DNA of 64,000 nucleotides from Candidatus Rubneribacter avistercoris (GCA_019115845.1 DXCU01000010.1:1-64000); one strand, 5' to 3'; shown: positions 1 through 12,253, counted from the first letter of the stretch. Made by a program: numbers and translations. The notes: generated by a model from the letters alone, not told the origin.

Positions 1-80
1 GCCAGCTCGGCCGCCTCGGTCAGGCTGAACCCCGCCGCGACGGCCTCCACGGCGAGCTCCCTGGTCTCCAACGGGTACAT
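1..80 (-). CDS. Transposase-like HTH protein, 5' fragment
   Basis: Only the first 26 codons are in the window; the gene runs off the left edge. The start is the ATG at 80. The visible peptide begins MYPLETRELAVEAVAAGFSL and continues TEAAELA, which has the look of the helix-turn-helix N-terminus of an IS3-type transposase subunit (OrfA). Just upstream of the ATG the DNA at 91-125 resembles an IS3/IS150-group terminus, supporting a mobile element. The family is inferred from a short peptide and the adjacent end, so a different HTH protein is possible. Confidence 0.55.
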   Translation of the reverse strand, partial: MYPLETRELAVEAVAAGFSLTEAAEL

Positions 81-127
81 GCGGACTCCAATCCGGACAC
101 CGGAGTGTCCAACTTTTTGTCCGCACC
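81..127 (-). mobile_element. Probable IS terminus (IS3/IS150-like)
   Basis: Read on the minus strand this holds TGCGGACAAAAAGTTGGACA followed by a GGACAC-CGGA-GTGTCC palindrome, directly before the transposase-like ATG. The layout (terminal repeat, palindromic leader, OrfA start) is that of IS3-family elements. The boundary near 127 is a guess because the other end is not in the window. Confidence 0.45.
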
Positions 128-135
128 CCCCTGAT

Positions 136-280
136 GGTCAAAATCTGGGTAAATCGGGGATTTTGAAGGGGAGTTTGGGCGCGAGAAAATTCGCGACCTG
201 GGCTTTTTCTCTTTATCGAGAGGTTTGCCTGCGAGAAAACCCCCGACTTATCCGAATTTTGACCACCTGAGGAAATTTTT
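136..280. repeat. Palindromic module, arm type D, copy 1
   Basis: Inverted arms of about 24 bp (136-159 and 240-264, GGTCAAAATCTGGGTAAATC and its inverse) enclose about 80 bp containing the shared core at 194-211. The right arm continues as an AGGAAATTTTT-type extension to about 280. The left extension is missing because the IS-like end abuts the arm, so the element looks truncated by insertion. Same arm type as 12318-12492 and 57906-58093. Confidence 0.75.
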
Positions 281-309
281 CCTGCATTTCGGACGAGCAA
301 AAAGAGAGG

Positions 310-565
310 GCCGACACCCTGCGGCCCAGCGCCTTGCGCCCGACACCCCGGGATCCAATGCTCCGCGCCCGGCGCTCTGCCCCAAGCGCCCGCAGCCCCG
401 CGGCCCGGCGCCCCACAGCCCGAAGCCCGGCCACAAGCGTTCCGCGCCCGGCACCCGGCGCCCTACCCCAAGCGCCCCGTACCCCGCAGCCCTGCGCCCA
501 GCCGCAAGCGCCCCTCGGCCCGGCGCCCGCAGCCCGGCGCCCAACGCTCGGCGCCTGGGGTTCTC
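310..565. repeat. Degenerate GC-rich short-repeat tract
   Basis: Low-complexity DNA made of imperfect copies of CCCGGCGCCC / GCAGCCCGGC-like units, with no convincing start, RBS or protein pattern in either direction. It lies downstream of the giant surface-protein gene. The stretch 566-765 holds nothing recognisable beyond more GC-rich sequence. Confidence 0.6.
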
Positions 566-765
566 GCAACCCGGTGCTCTGTCGCGGGCCGCTCGGCGGC
601 AGTTGGAAGAGCCTGCTGGCGAACTGCTGTTGGAGCAAAACCGAAACCGGCGGTTGGCGGTGGGAGCGGACTGCCGCTGGGGGCGGACTGCCGCCGATAC
701 AAGGAGGACCCCGGAAGGGGCCCTCCTCATGGAAGGAGCGCGGGCGGCGGAGCATGTGCCGCCCG

Positions 766-3700
766 CTACCTCTCGGCGCTCGAGCGCGGCTTTCTCCGCA
801 GAACGCGAATCGCCGCAGCGCACGCGGCCGCCGCAAAGGCAGCGAGCGCGCCAAGGATCGCTGCGAGCGAAGCCGACCCGTCGCCGGTAGAGGTCAACGT
901 TGAGCCGCCGTTGCCGAATGCGGAAGGCGGCGTGGGATTGTCTTGGGAAACCGAGGGCAGCCTCTCGGGAATCTTCTGGTCGATAGCCTGCAGCGTCACT
1001 CCCCCGTCCACGATGGCATAGCCCTCGTGCTCGGGGCCAAGGAGCGTGCCGTCCTCCTGCACGGAGAACGTGTAGGACCCCTCGATGAGCAGGTAGCCTT
1101 CCGGCGCGATCGTCTCCGCAACGGTGTACGACCGCCCGGCCGCAAGCTCGCCGACAAGGAGGATCCTGCCTTGGGCGTCTGTTTCGTAGGTGCGGACAGA
1201 CGGACCGTCCTCGCCAACGAACAGGCCGGTTATCTGGAACGTCGCGCCTTCGAGCGGCGCGCCCAGGGTGTTCGTTTTGAGCAGGGACGCCTGCACGGGC
1301 TCGTCGACGGCTTGGATGACCGCAACGCCGTCGGCGTCTGCGGAGACGGCGTACCGACCGCTGCCCCCGCGCCCGGCCGCAACTCCGTCCTGAGCGTCTT
1401 CCAGCAAGAACGTGCCGTCGGGACTCACCGTGATCACGGCCGATCCGGCCAGCTCGTAGCCGGCGGGGGCCCGCACCTCGGCCACCTCGTACGCCGAACC
1501 CGCCGCCAACAGCGCGGAGGGAAGGCTCGCCAGGCCGTCGGCCCCGGTGACCACCTCGACAGGTTCCGTGGAGCCGTCGGCGAAGGTACCGCCCTCGACG
1601 GGGGCCACCGTAAACGCAGCGCCTGCAAGCGGCTCGCCCTCGGAATCCGTCTTGGCGATGCGCGCTTCTATGGGCGCGTCGGCGGCGGCGATGGCCACGT
1701 TGCCATCAGGGGTGATGCGGAATCCGGGACTCCCGTCCGCAACCTCTTCGGCATCGGGCAGCGCCGCGATGGTGCCGTCGTCAGCCACCCTGAAGCCGAA
1801 CGAGCCTTCGATGAGCTTGTAGCCCGGCGCGGGCACCACCTCGGCCACCGTGTAGGACTCGCCGGCGACCAGCAGGGCCTCAAGGCGTGCAAGGCCCTGG
1901 TCGTCCGAGGTCAGAAGCTGTTCAGTGCTGCCGTCGGCGAACGCGCCCTCCACGGCGAACACGGCGCCCGCAAGCGGGGTTCCGTAGTCCGCAGAACTCA
2001 CTTTCTGCAGCCCCACGACCACCGGGACGTTGACGACCTGCACCGTGAACGCGTTGGCGCCGTCTTTGCGGTAGCCGTTGGGAACCGGCCCCTTTGCGAG
2101 GATAGCGCCGTCGTCGGCCACTTCGATGGACAGCGTGCCCTTTATGAGTTCGTAGCCGGCGGGAGCCCGCACCTCGACGATGCTATACGAGCCGCCGACC
2201 ACCAGCTGGCCCGCAAGCTCGGCCATGCCGTCGGAGTCGGTTTGCATCGTGACAGGATCCGTGGAACCGTTGGCGAAGGCGCTGCCGTCCGCAGGCGTCA
2301 CCTGGAACGTCGCGCCGGCAAGCGGGGTCTGCCCGTCCTCGGCCACCTTCGCTAGAGCAAGGCGCGTCTGCTGGTCGGCTGCCGTAAGCGTCACGCCGTC
2401 GCCAGCCACCTGGTAGCCGTCCGCGTGCGCCCCCATCTTGAGCGTGCCGTCGGGGTCCACCGTGAACGAGCACGTTCCGGCGATGAGCGAATAACCGGCG
2501 GGCGAGGCCGTTTCGGCCACCGCATACGTTTCGCCCACGATGAGGCCGGTGACCGCAGCCAGACCGTCGGTGTTAGTCGAAAGCGTTTTCACCGGCTCGG
2601 CGCTATCTGCGAACGAGCCTGTCACCTGGAACGTTGCGCCGGGAAGGGGCTTGTTGTCGGCGGCGTCCACCTTCTTGACGAACGCCTCCACCAGCTGGTC
2701 GGTCACCGTGACGGACGCCTGGGCGCCGTCAAGCGACCAACCATCGGGCGCCTCGCCCACCGTCGCCAGCGCGCCGTCGGCCTGCACCGTCACGCACAGC
2801 GTGCCGGACCGCACCTCGTAGCCGGAGGGCGCAGTTGTTTCGGCAATGTCATACTGGTCGCCCACGACCAGCTGGCCCGCCGGCAGCGCAGCGGTGCCGT
2901 CGGGGCCGGTCGTAAGCTCGCGCGCGGTGGTGGAGCCATCCGCGAACGCACTACCCTCGACGGGCGTCACGGCGAACACGGCTCCGGAGAGCGTCGCGAT
3001 GCCGTCGATGTTCGTCTTGCGCAAGGTCAGAGGCGTGGTGCTGGCGTTTTCCACAGTGCCGAGCGCCACCTCCCGCTCAACCGTGGTGCGGTCGATGGTG
3101 AACTCGTTGCTCGTCACCGCCGTGCCGCCCGTTTGGCCCACGTAGCCGTCGGCGGGCGTTGTCTCGACGAAACGGTACGTGCCCCACGCAAGGCCGGCCA
3201 CGCGCAGCGTGCCCTCATCGGCCGAGTCGCCTGCGCCGCGGGCGACCGTGTTGGAAGCCGTGCCGTGTTTTGCCGAGCCGTCCGTATCGAGAGCGGCTAC
3301 GTTGGAAGCCATGCTGGTCTCCGCCGAGTTGCCTGCGCTGCGGGTGGCTGCGTTGGAGGCCGCGTCGGTTTCCGCCGAGTTGCCTGCGTCGGGAGCAGCC
3401 GCATCGGAAGCCGTGCCGGTTTCCGCCGAGTCGCCTGCGCCGCGGGCGGCCATGTCGTAGGCTTTGCCCGTCTCCAGGCTGGTTGCGACGTCATTCCACG
3501 CGCCGTCGGCGTCCTTCTTTTGCAGCGAGAACACCACGCCGTTGAGCGGCGTGCCGTCATCGCTCGTCTTCGTGAGCGACGCGCTGCCGGTAAGCCGATT
3601 GTTGACCAGGCCGCCGGCGGCAATTTCGCCCTCGACCGTCGCGCTCAGTATCGTGCGGTCGCCAGCTTCTGCCAGGTTGAACGTCTTGCCATGGTCCTCG

Positions 3701-6700
3701 TTCTCAAGGACGAACGTCACCTTGAAGTTCTTGTCCACCTGGTAGCCTGTGTTCTCCACCTCGGTGAGCGTGTAGGTGCCTTTGCCGGAAAGGGCGAGCG
3801 TTAGTGTGCCGTTCTCGTCGGTTTTCTCCCGCGTGACAACCGCCGTGCCGCCGCTTGCGGGCGTGTAGGAAAGCTCGAACACCGCGCCTTCGATGCCCTC
3901 TTTCGACGTGCCGTCCAGCTTGGGCAGCGTGACCGTGGCAGTGAACAGGTCGTTCAGCAAGGTTTCGCCCTGATCGCCGCCGTTGTCGCACACGGTCACG
4001 GCGTTGTTCGTGCCGTGGTTGCCCTCCGCGTCGATGACGAAGGGGAACTTCGCCTCATTGCCGTTGGGCAGGTGGGCGTTGTCTGCAGTGCCCTTTTCCA
4101 GCAGGTAGTAGCTACCCGCCTGCAAGCCGTCTTCGAGCGTGCTGCGGCGATTGTCGGTTTTGCCGACGATCTCGATGTCGCTTTGAGAGGAGGAGAAGCG
4201 ACCGTCTTTGTCGGTGGTCAGGCTCTGCGCCATCAGTTCGTCGGCTCCGTCCGTGCCCGTGCCCTCGCGGTACAGGTCGAAAGTCGCGCCCGCTATCGCG
4301 TTTGCGGCGCCCGCGTTGCCGGCAAGCGCCTTTGCGAACGTGAAGTATCCTCGGAACACCGGATCGATCATCGTCACGGTGGCAAGATCGCCTTTGGTGG
4401 ACACAGCACCGTCCGTCGAGGATGTGAGGGCGCCGCTTGCGGAGAGGGTCACGCGCACGTCCTGCGCCCGCACGTGGTCGGCGGGAACGGCGCCCGTCTC
4501 ACGCACGAGGTAGTTGCCGGCCTTCAACCCGACGATGCAGCCCGCCGCCTCGTCTTTCATGAGGGTGAACTGCGAAATTTTTGCGTTGCCGCTGCCCGTT
4601 CCGTCTGGCCAGACCTCGTCGGTTTTGACACCGCTCGGGTTCGACCAGGTGGTCACGGTTCCGTTCGCGTCGCGCTGCCATACGGCGTAGGTTGCGGCTC
4701 CATCGGTGGACATCACAGCGAGTTCGATGCCGTTCAGTGTCTCACCGACGCCCCAGTCGTTTTTCTTGTCGAGCGTGAAGCGCGTGGCGACGTTGGTGAT
4801 GGTGCCGTCTTGCCCCGCCGCCGAGCTGCCGTTGCCGTACGTGGGATAGAACCCGCCGACGCTGCCTGCGACCTCTTTGACGCGATAGCTGTACTTTTTG
4901 CCATCGCCGTCGAATTCGGGCAGGCCGCTGTACGACCAGGCCCAAGTGCCGTTGCTGTTGGCGGTCCATGTCGGCTGCGGCATATCGTCGATATCAGGTT
5001 TCGCCGACTCCCATGTTTTGCCATCCGTGCTGCGCTCGATGGTCATCCGGGGACGGTCATTTTCGCCAAACTTGGGCGCGAAACCCGTGCCGTAATCGGT
5101 CCACGCTTTCGTGCCGCTTAGACTGGTGGTGTAAAGCGAGTTCGTGAACGTCTGCGAAGTGCCGTCGGTGCCAATGTCAACAGTCGAGCCGACCACGGCT
5201 TCTTCGGCGTTCTTCACCTCGGTACCGTTCACCACCTGGTAGCCGCCGGGGACGATCTCCACGGCGCGATAGAGGTAGTCGTTGCCGTCAGCATCCTTCG
5301 CGGGGAGGTTCTCGAACGTGACGGTTTGCTCGTTGACATCCGGGGCACCGGTGATGATGGCGAGGGTTGTCTCGTCGCCGACCCACTCCCACGTCTGTTT
5401 ATTGTCGTTGGAACGCTGGAGCCGGTACTCCACCTTCCAAAGCGAGTTGTTGTGCTCGTCGGTCGTCTTGTCGCGCAGGCCCCACTTGTTGCTCTCATCG
5501 TTCCAAGCTTTCGTCACCTTCAAGAAGGTGGCATCAAGCGTGTTGGTGATGGACGTGGTGCTGGTCATCGCCTTTGATGGATCGTCCACATCGCCTGTCC
5601 ATGTCGTGGTTTGCTTGCCGTCGTAGGAGGCGGTGGTGTGGTAGGTCACCTCATTGCCCGAGTCTTCGATGAACGACGAGGCGACTTCCACGTCGCCGAC
5701 CTTCGTCTCGATCACGCGATAGCGCACCTCGTAGACCGTAGAATTTGTGCCCTTGACCTGCATAGGCACGCTGCTCCACGTGCAACGCCAGTTGTTGCTC
5801 TCGTTCAACGTCTGCTCGATGGCGGGGAACCCGCCGGGCAGCTCCGCGATGCCCATGCCCTTGAACGCCTCATCGGCGCTCTGCCACTTGCTGTAGGAAG
5901 TATCTGCGTCGCCCTTCTTCTTGTACTGCGCTTGCAGCTTCACGGTGACGCTCTGGGGGCGCAGACCCCATTCATCGTCGCCGTCGTTTTCCCAGTTCTT
6001 GGTGGCGGTCACGGAACCTTTGAGGGCGTTTTTCAGCGCGGCTATCGTACCATGGTGCGTGCCGTCGGCCCCGGCGGTCGCCCCTCCCTTGCCGCTGGCC
6101 GAGCCGGTCACAACGCGGTAGGAGGTTTCCCCGCTGGGCAGCGTCTCTTTCACCGTGTACGTCCAGGCGCTGCCGTCGGGCGCCCACTGCTCAAGCCCGG
6201 TGATGGAGTACTCCCAGGTGCTGTCGGTGGGGTCGATCTCCGTCCAAGTCAGATATCCCTCGCCAGTGGAGCTGGTTCCCTGCAGAACGACGTCCTCCTC
6301 CTGCCCGCTCGCGGACTCCCGCGAAAGCGAGAGGTCTATGCTCGCAGGACGCGTGCCGAATGCGTTGCCGTAGTCGTTCCACTCCTTGGTTCCCTTAAGC
6401 GCGAGCTTCTCAGCGTCATACGCATTCGCGAACGTCACGTCAACCGTGTTGTTATCCGCAGCTTCAACCGAACCCGACACTGGGCCGCCCGCAAGTCCTG
6501 CATTCCCAAGCTCAAGATCGCCCAGGCCGACGCTCGTCGTGTAGCCGTTGATGCTCTTTTCCTCCACGTGGTACTGCCACAGCTGCCCGTTGGGCGCGTA
6601 GATGTCCAGGTCCTCGAACGTGTACGAGTCCTCACCAGCCGTAAACTCGTCAGCCTTGATAACGCCCGTCGCCACGCGCTCCGCCTCGCTCAACGAGCCG

Positions 6701-9700
6701 TTGTGCGTTTCGTACTGCCGGTACAGCACGAACTCGACATCCGGGTAGTGGTCACCCGCCGCGCGCCCGTCGAGCAGCTTCTTCACCGTCAGCTTGCCCT
6801 TGTCGGCGTCGTAGACGTTGTTGATGAAGAACGAGCCGGTGTTGCCGTGGCGGATGGTGAAGACCTTGTTGCTGTTGTTGCTGTCGTCGTCTTCGCTCCC
6901 ATCCTGCGAGTACTGCGAGAAGTCCACATCCCCCACTTCGTCCACGTCGATGTAGCCCGGCGTGCCCAGCAGCCCGACCATCACCTCGCGGGCGCGGTAC
7001 TCGTAGAGGTTGCCGTTCTCGTCGTACAGGGGCAGCGCGTCGCCGGTCGAATCCTCGGCGGTGTTGTCGCCCGTATGCTCGATGCGATAGGAGTACTGGT
7101 TGTTCCCGGCAGGCGTCAGCTGGGACATCCACGCTACGGCCCCGTTGCCAACGGGCACGAGCGAATCGCCCTCCCACTTCACGCGCAGCGCGGGCCACGA
7201 CGCTTCATCGCTCGCCAGCTTCTGCTGCAAAAACACCGTGATCTTCGGCAAGTCGTCCGCCGGGAACGACCCGGGCAGGTTGGTCCACAGCTTCGTGCCG
7301 TTGGCAACCACGTTGCCTGAAAGCGCATTGACGAACGTGCCGCCGGAGCGCAGGGCGTAATCGGTGCCCGCCGCCGTGTCGATGTCGGCGACGGCCTCGC
7401 CCGTCTTCACCTTGATGACGGCGGGGTCGCTGTCCTCCACGACCCCCATGCGGTCATCGGCGAACGTTACGTCGCCGTAGCCCAGGCTGGCGCCGTCGTT
7501 CATGAACTCTTCCACCGCGTAGTAGGTTATCTTGTCGCCCTGGCCGTCGTATTTGGGCAGCCCGCTGATGGTGCAGGTTTGCGAGTAATGCGAAGCCGCC
7601 TGCGAGGACGGAGTCCCGGCAGCCGCGATGTCGCCGTCCGGGCCCTCGCCTGCCTCCCGGTTCTCATCCGCCTCCCAGAGGTAGTGGATGTAGCCTTCAA
7701 CCGCCTTCGGCTTGTTGCCGGTTTCGGCGCTCACCTGGTACAGCGTGAGCGCGATGTCGGGACGCTGCTGCAGGTCCTCGTTCACGTAGACGTCCTTCCA
7801 CTCCTTGTGGAAGGTGGCGCTGGTGGAGCCCACGCGCTTGTTGGTCACCGTGTAAGTCTGCGTGTCGTGGAAGTGGCGGCCCCCCACCTTGTACTCGCCA
7901 ACCGAGACGGAGCTTGCGTAATCGCCGGAGGCGCCAACGAAGCGCTCCTTAACGGTGTAGTGCACCACCTCGCCGTCGGATTCGATGCCCTTGTACTTGG
8001 GCAGCCCGAAGAAGCCGTAGGTGGATTCCTTCTGCGCAGGGTCGATGTTGATCACGAGCGCTTTGCCGTCGTCCTCGACGGTTGCCACAAGCGGTTTGTT
8101 CGCATCGTCGTACAGCGGGATGTTGTTGCCGCCGTCCAGCTTCGCGTACGCCTGGCCGTCAGCATCGACGGAGAACACCGCCTTCGGATCGTCTACCGTC
8201 AGCTCAAGCCGCGCTTTCGGACGCTCGCCCTCGGAAGCGTCGCCGTCCAACCACTTCTTCTCCACCGTGAGGTCCACCAAGCCCAGCCGGCGGTTGTTCA
8301 CCGTGAACGTCTGCTTGCCGAAGGGACCGTTCTGGTCGGGGTGGTACGTGACCTCGTACACGTGGTTGTCGGTGGCAACGCGCTCACGATCGGGGTTGGT
8401 CCACCCTTCGTTGACCCAGCCCTCGTTCCCAAGCTCTGCGCTCTCGGCCTCGGTTTTGAGGTACACGGGGTATTTGGTCTGGCCGTCGAGGGATTCCAGG
8501 CGCGTCTCCTCCACGACGATGTCAGCCGTGGTCAGGCCATTCACCGGAACGGTGAACTCCAGGAACCAGCCGTTGGCCTCGGAAAGCGCCAGACCCTCGA
8601 AGATGACATCGCCCTCCTGGTACTTGAGCGTTCCATCGATTGTCGAGTACAGGTCGTGCTTCGCGCGCACGTCGATGAAGCAGGCCAGGCGGTGGGCCGA
8701 GTCCTCGCCGTCCGTCCAGTCCTTCATGAGGTGGAAATCGGTGCCCTCGCCGGGCCCGTAGCTGTTGGTGATGGTGGTGAGGTGCTGCTCGGCATTGTAA
8801 CTGCGCTGGCTGTCCCAACCGGCGGGCTCCACCTCCACCACGCGGTACAGGTAGCGCGCGCCCGTCTCCGAGTACAGCGGAAGCCCCGTGATCTCAAGAT
8901 AATAGGGGTCCGTCTCCTGCGCGCTCGGCACGGCGTCGCCGGGATCGCCCTCCAAGCTGTCATAGAAGCCGCTTGCCTTGTCGTCTGCCTGGCCGTCCAG
9001 CATGAACTCGCCCACCAGCGTGGTGCCCTGGTACACGCGCATGGTCACCTCGTCCTCGCGCGCCGGGTCGGGCTGCGAGGGAAGCCACTGGTCATCGTTG
9101 GGCGCGGGCTGCTGCCACAGTTTCTGCACGTTCTCGTAGGTGGTGTTGTCGAACGAGTTGACGATGGCGCCGGTGCCGGGATCAACCTGCGACGTGAACT
9201 CCACCTGCACGGGTTCGTCGCCGGACCCTTCGAGCGACTCCAGGCTCAGCGTGAACGTGGCGGTGCCGTCGCTGTTGCGCGTGAAGTTCGTTTCGGCGCC
9301 GTTTTGCGTGACGTTCGTCTCGACCCAGCGATACTCCAGCTCGTAGCCGTCCTCGTCGTATTTGGGATACGACCCCGTTATCTCCTGCGTGAGCATTTCG
9401 GCATTGAAGCCGCTCAGGTTTTGCGTGACGGGGGCGCCTTGGGAGTCCTTCGCGTCCGTCCACTCGCCGTTCGTCCCTACGCGGCGCTGCTGCAGCGTGA
9501 ACGTGCAGGTCACGTCTTCCAGCTGGTTTTGGAACGCCGCCACCGACCACGTCTTGACCTGCGAAACCGGCTTGGTGCCCGTCAGATGGTTCTCCACGGT
9601 GCCGCCGTTGTAGGTGAGGCGATCGGTGTCGGGGCGCGTCCACAGGGCGCCCACCGCCGCGCTGGGGTCGCGGTTCTGGTCGGTGTAGAAAACCTGCGTC

Positions 9701-12041
9701 TTCCCATCCGCGTCGTAGTAATTGGGCGCGGTGTCGTCGAGCAGCATCTCATAGTCCGGCAGGGTCGTGTCCTCGCGCATGCCGTACACGAAGGGGTAGC
9801 CGTCCGAATCGTACTTGTCCAGTTCAAGGTTGGGGTATTGCTCCCTGAGCAGATCTCCGAGGTTCACGGTGCCGTCGTCGGCCGCATCGTCGGGATCGAC
9901 GGTGACGGTGATGAAGCTGCCGTCTGCCGCGCGCACCTGCGAGGCGTTGGCGATGCTGCCGGGCGTGGCGCCGTCCGAGTAGCGCCACAGCGAGAACGTC
10001 ACGTTGCCGCGCTTGCTCTGGTTGTCGCCGTCGCTCCATTGTTTTGTGGCGCCGAACGTGGTGGTGCCCACGTGCGTGAACACGATGGTTCCGCCCGGAT
10101 AGGCGTAATCCACCACCGTGCCGTGGTTGGCGGACGCCGAGTTGTCGTAGGTGGCTTGGTAGTAGTCGTCATCCTCGTCATAGCCCTGGTAGATCAGACG
10201 GTACTCGATAGGCCTGCCGTCCACCGTGTACTGGGGCAGATCGGCGAACAAGGCCACGGTGTTGGGGTCTTTGTCGAACTCCCAGTCCCAACCGAACGCG
10301 CCGCCGAAGCTCTCCTGCTTTTCGAGCGAAGCGGAGTCGGTGCTCTCCTGCATGAGGTCTTCAAGGGCGTATGCGCCCTTCACCTGGTTGTCCACCACCA
10401 CTTCAACGCGGATGAGGTTGTTTTCGTCCCCCAGGCCAACAAGGGATTCGTCACCCACCTTGCCCGTGATGGTGAACCGCACCTCCGTCAGAAGCTGGAG
10501 GTTCTGCGTGCCCTCCGGGGACGCGGGGTCGCGGCGGTAATTTTCGTAGTCGGTGGCGTCGGCAAGCGACCATTCCACCGTGTAGGAGGTTTTCGAAGAC
10601 TCGTAGACAGGCTCGCCCGTGCCCGGCTCGTACAGCAGGTTGCCATCATCGTCCCGCGCTTGCGACCAGGTGGTTTGTACCACCTCTGTAGGCAGGCCGG
10701 TCGCCATGGAGAGGTAGGTTCCCACAGCCGTTTGCTCCGTGGACACGGAGGGAGCGTCTGTCATACCAAGGTAGAGGCGCACGTTCTCGGCGGTGGCCGG
10801 GATGCCTTCCGCCGGCGTGCCGTCCGTCGCGCCGATGAGGCCGCCCTCCCCCACGGACGCGACAGCTCCCTTCTGGTCGCGGATCGTGAAAGTCAGGGTC
10901 GGTTTCATGTCTCCGGGCTGGGGGCGGCTTGCGTTGTTGTTGTCGGCCCAGTTGGTGGTGAGGGTCTTGCTCTCGGTTGCAGTGCCGGGAACCCGGGTGG
11001 GATCGGGCGCGGCGGCGCGGGAGGCGAGGGCGTTCGCCGGGGCCGCGGCGGCCGGGTCGTCTTCGGCTTCGTCGTCGGCTTCGCCACCGGCCTCGTCGCC
11101 GGCCTCAGGATCGCCCTCCGGCTCTCCCCACAAGGCCAAAAGCTCGGTCGCAGAGGGAATTTTCAGCTCAACCGTGCGCTGCTCGCCGTCCTCGGCGGTC
11201 TGCACGATCCATTCGATCAGAGAGCCTTCGTCGGTTGCCAGAGCCGCGTCCACCGCCACGTCAAGCGACAGATGCGCGGAGAGCGCCCCGTCCGCAGCAA
11301 GCTCCACGCGCAGCACGCCGTCCTTGACGGTTCCAAAGGCCGCCTCGGCTGCGGGGTCGTCCGCCGAGGCTTCGGGGTCGTCAGTCGAGGTCGCAGGGTC
11401 GCCAGCCGAGGTAGCGGAGTCGTCCGTCGTGGCTGCGAGATCATCAGTTGGGGTTGCGGAGCTGTCCGCCGAGGCTTCGGGGTCGTCCGCCGAAGTCGCG
11501 GGCACGGTGCCCTCGCCGCCTGCGTACGAGACGCCTTCGGGCAGCGCGACGGAAAACCAGTCGCCCGCAAGCACGGCGTCGTCTTCTTCGGTGGGAGCAA
11601 GCTCGAACGAGATGTCGAGCGAAGCGGGAATGGAAGTAGGAAGCCCGTCGTCGGGAGCGTCTGCGGGGCGCTGCGCCAAGACGGAGAGGGAGGCATCAAG
11701 GACGAGGTCGTCAAGGGAGGCCGACCAGTCCTTCGGGTCGCGCGGCTCGGGGTTCGCCGCGCCGTCGTCCGAGGGCGTTTCGCCTGTCGGGGCATCGCCA
11801 AATAGCCACCCCCCCTCTGCAAGCGAATCGCCGGACGACTCGGGGTCATTGGTCAGAGAATTAGCTGCCCCCCCCCGTTAGGGAAATCGGGGGTCTTGTC
11901 GCCGGAGGTTTCGGGGGTGTCGGAATCGGCATAGGCAGCCAAGGAAAGCGGCATCATCGTTGCCACCAACAAACCGGCCATCACAACGCTGAAAGCGCGC
12001 CGACCAAGCGCGCGTATGCGTGCGCACCTCGCCTTTCTCAT
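766..12041 (-). CDS. Giant Cna_B/SpaA-repeat surface adhesin, frameshifted at a poly-G tract
   Basis: The start is the ATG at 12041, with AGGGAGG six bases upstream; a signal peptide follows (basic start, hydrophobic core, cleavage near AAYA-DS). After about 55 codons the frame hits G9 (11868-11876) and stops in this sequence. With G10 the frame runs on to 766, giving 3758 residues. The long frame then shows an Asp/Ala/Thr repeat, many Cna_B-type domains (about residues 660-2430, each with a K..W start and ending in a ..N-type isopeptide strand), and SpaA-like prealbumin domains with GATF and APAGYE motifs, six in close tandem at about 3000-3700. It ends with a sorting signal (non-canonical LTSTGDG, hydrophobic segment, RRK tail). 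Probable wall-anchored adhesin or stalk. The frameshift looks like an OFF state of a phase-variable gene; sequencing error in the homopolymer is the alternative. Confidence 0.88.
3219..3465 (-). repeat. 51-bp in-frame tandem repeats inside the giant adhesin
   Basis: About four to five copies of a 51-bp (17-residue) unit coding for peptides such as NAATRSAGNSAETSMAS. The array is inserted in a SpaA-like domain between the strand ending DMAARGAG and the one starting LRVAGLAWGTYRF. The copies differ by several residues, so the array is old or under weak selection. Confidence 0.8.
11340..11510 (-). repeat. 24-bp-type Asp/Ala/Thr repeats near the adhesin N-terminus
   Basis: Imperfect units of about eight codons (TSADDPEA, SADSSATP, TDDLAATT, DDSATSAG and so on) form a linker about 60 to 120 residues after the poly-G tract. 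Length changes in whole units would keep the frame. Confidence 0.65.
11868..11876 (-). repeat. Poly-G tract (G9), predicted phase-variation switch
   Basis: Nine C on the plus strand, read as AAC-GGG-GGG-GGG-C in the gene. As sequenced, translation ends four codons later (QLIL then TGA). Ten G restores 3758 codons; eight G gives a stop two codons after the tract. The context matches the tract at 55323-55332. Confidence 0.8.
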
Positions 12042-12153
12042 AGAAACCTCCCTGCTCAACCGCCGCGCAAGACCGGCCTTGCGCGAGCCATCGCGGCTTT
12101 CGCCCCCTGTTTTGGCGATGCCGCCGTGTATCCGTCAGCATACATGCGCGTAC
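12042..12153 (-). promoter_or_regulatory. Predicted leader of the giant adhesin with an RBS-proximal hairpin
   Basis: A perfect 8-bp stem, CGCGCAAG (12064-12071) and CTTGCGCG (12078-12085) with a 6-base loop, sits about 10 bases upstream of the Shine-Dalgarno AGGGAGG (12047-12053). It could tune translation or transcript stability. No known riboswitch was recognised. Confidence 0.4.
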
Positions 12154-12162
12154 ATTCTAGCA
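12154..12162 (-). promoter_or_regulatory. Extended -10 promoter of the giant adhesin
   Basis: TGC-TAGAAT on the minus strand, about 105 bases upstream of the start codon. No good -35 is seen; a G6 and a G5 run (12171-12183) occupy the spacer and -35 region, and a G10 run lies at 12254-12263. Runs in such positions can alter promoter strength when their length changes. Confidence 0.4.
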
Positions 12163-12253
12163 GCAATTGAGGGGGGATGGGGGATAGGCGTTGTCCGCTT
12201 TTCGCGGACGGTGCTGCTAATCGGAGCCAAAGCGGGTTGGCAAAAAACAACCA

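Noticed and set aside
213-903. Overlapping Arg/Ala/Gly/Pro-rich open frames on both strands at the left end
   Set aside because: The sequence is a degenerate short-repeat tract; no start signal, and frames on both strands are open because of GC content.
11679-11853. Downstream ATG/GTG as a separate start for the long adhesin frame
   Set aside because: Such a start would lack a signal peptide and ribosome site; the signal peptide lies in the other frame just beyond the poly-G tract, so a frameshift is the better explanation.
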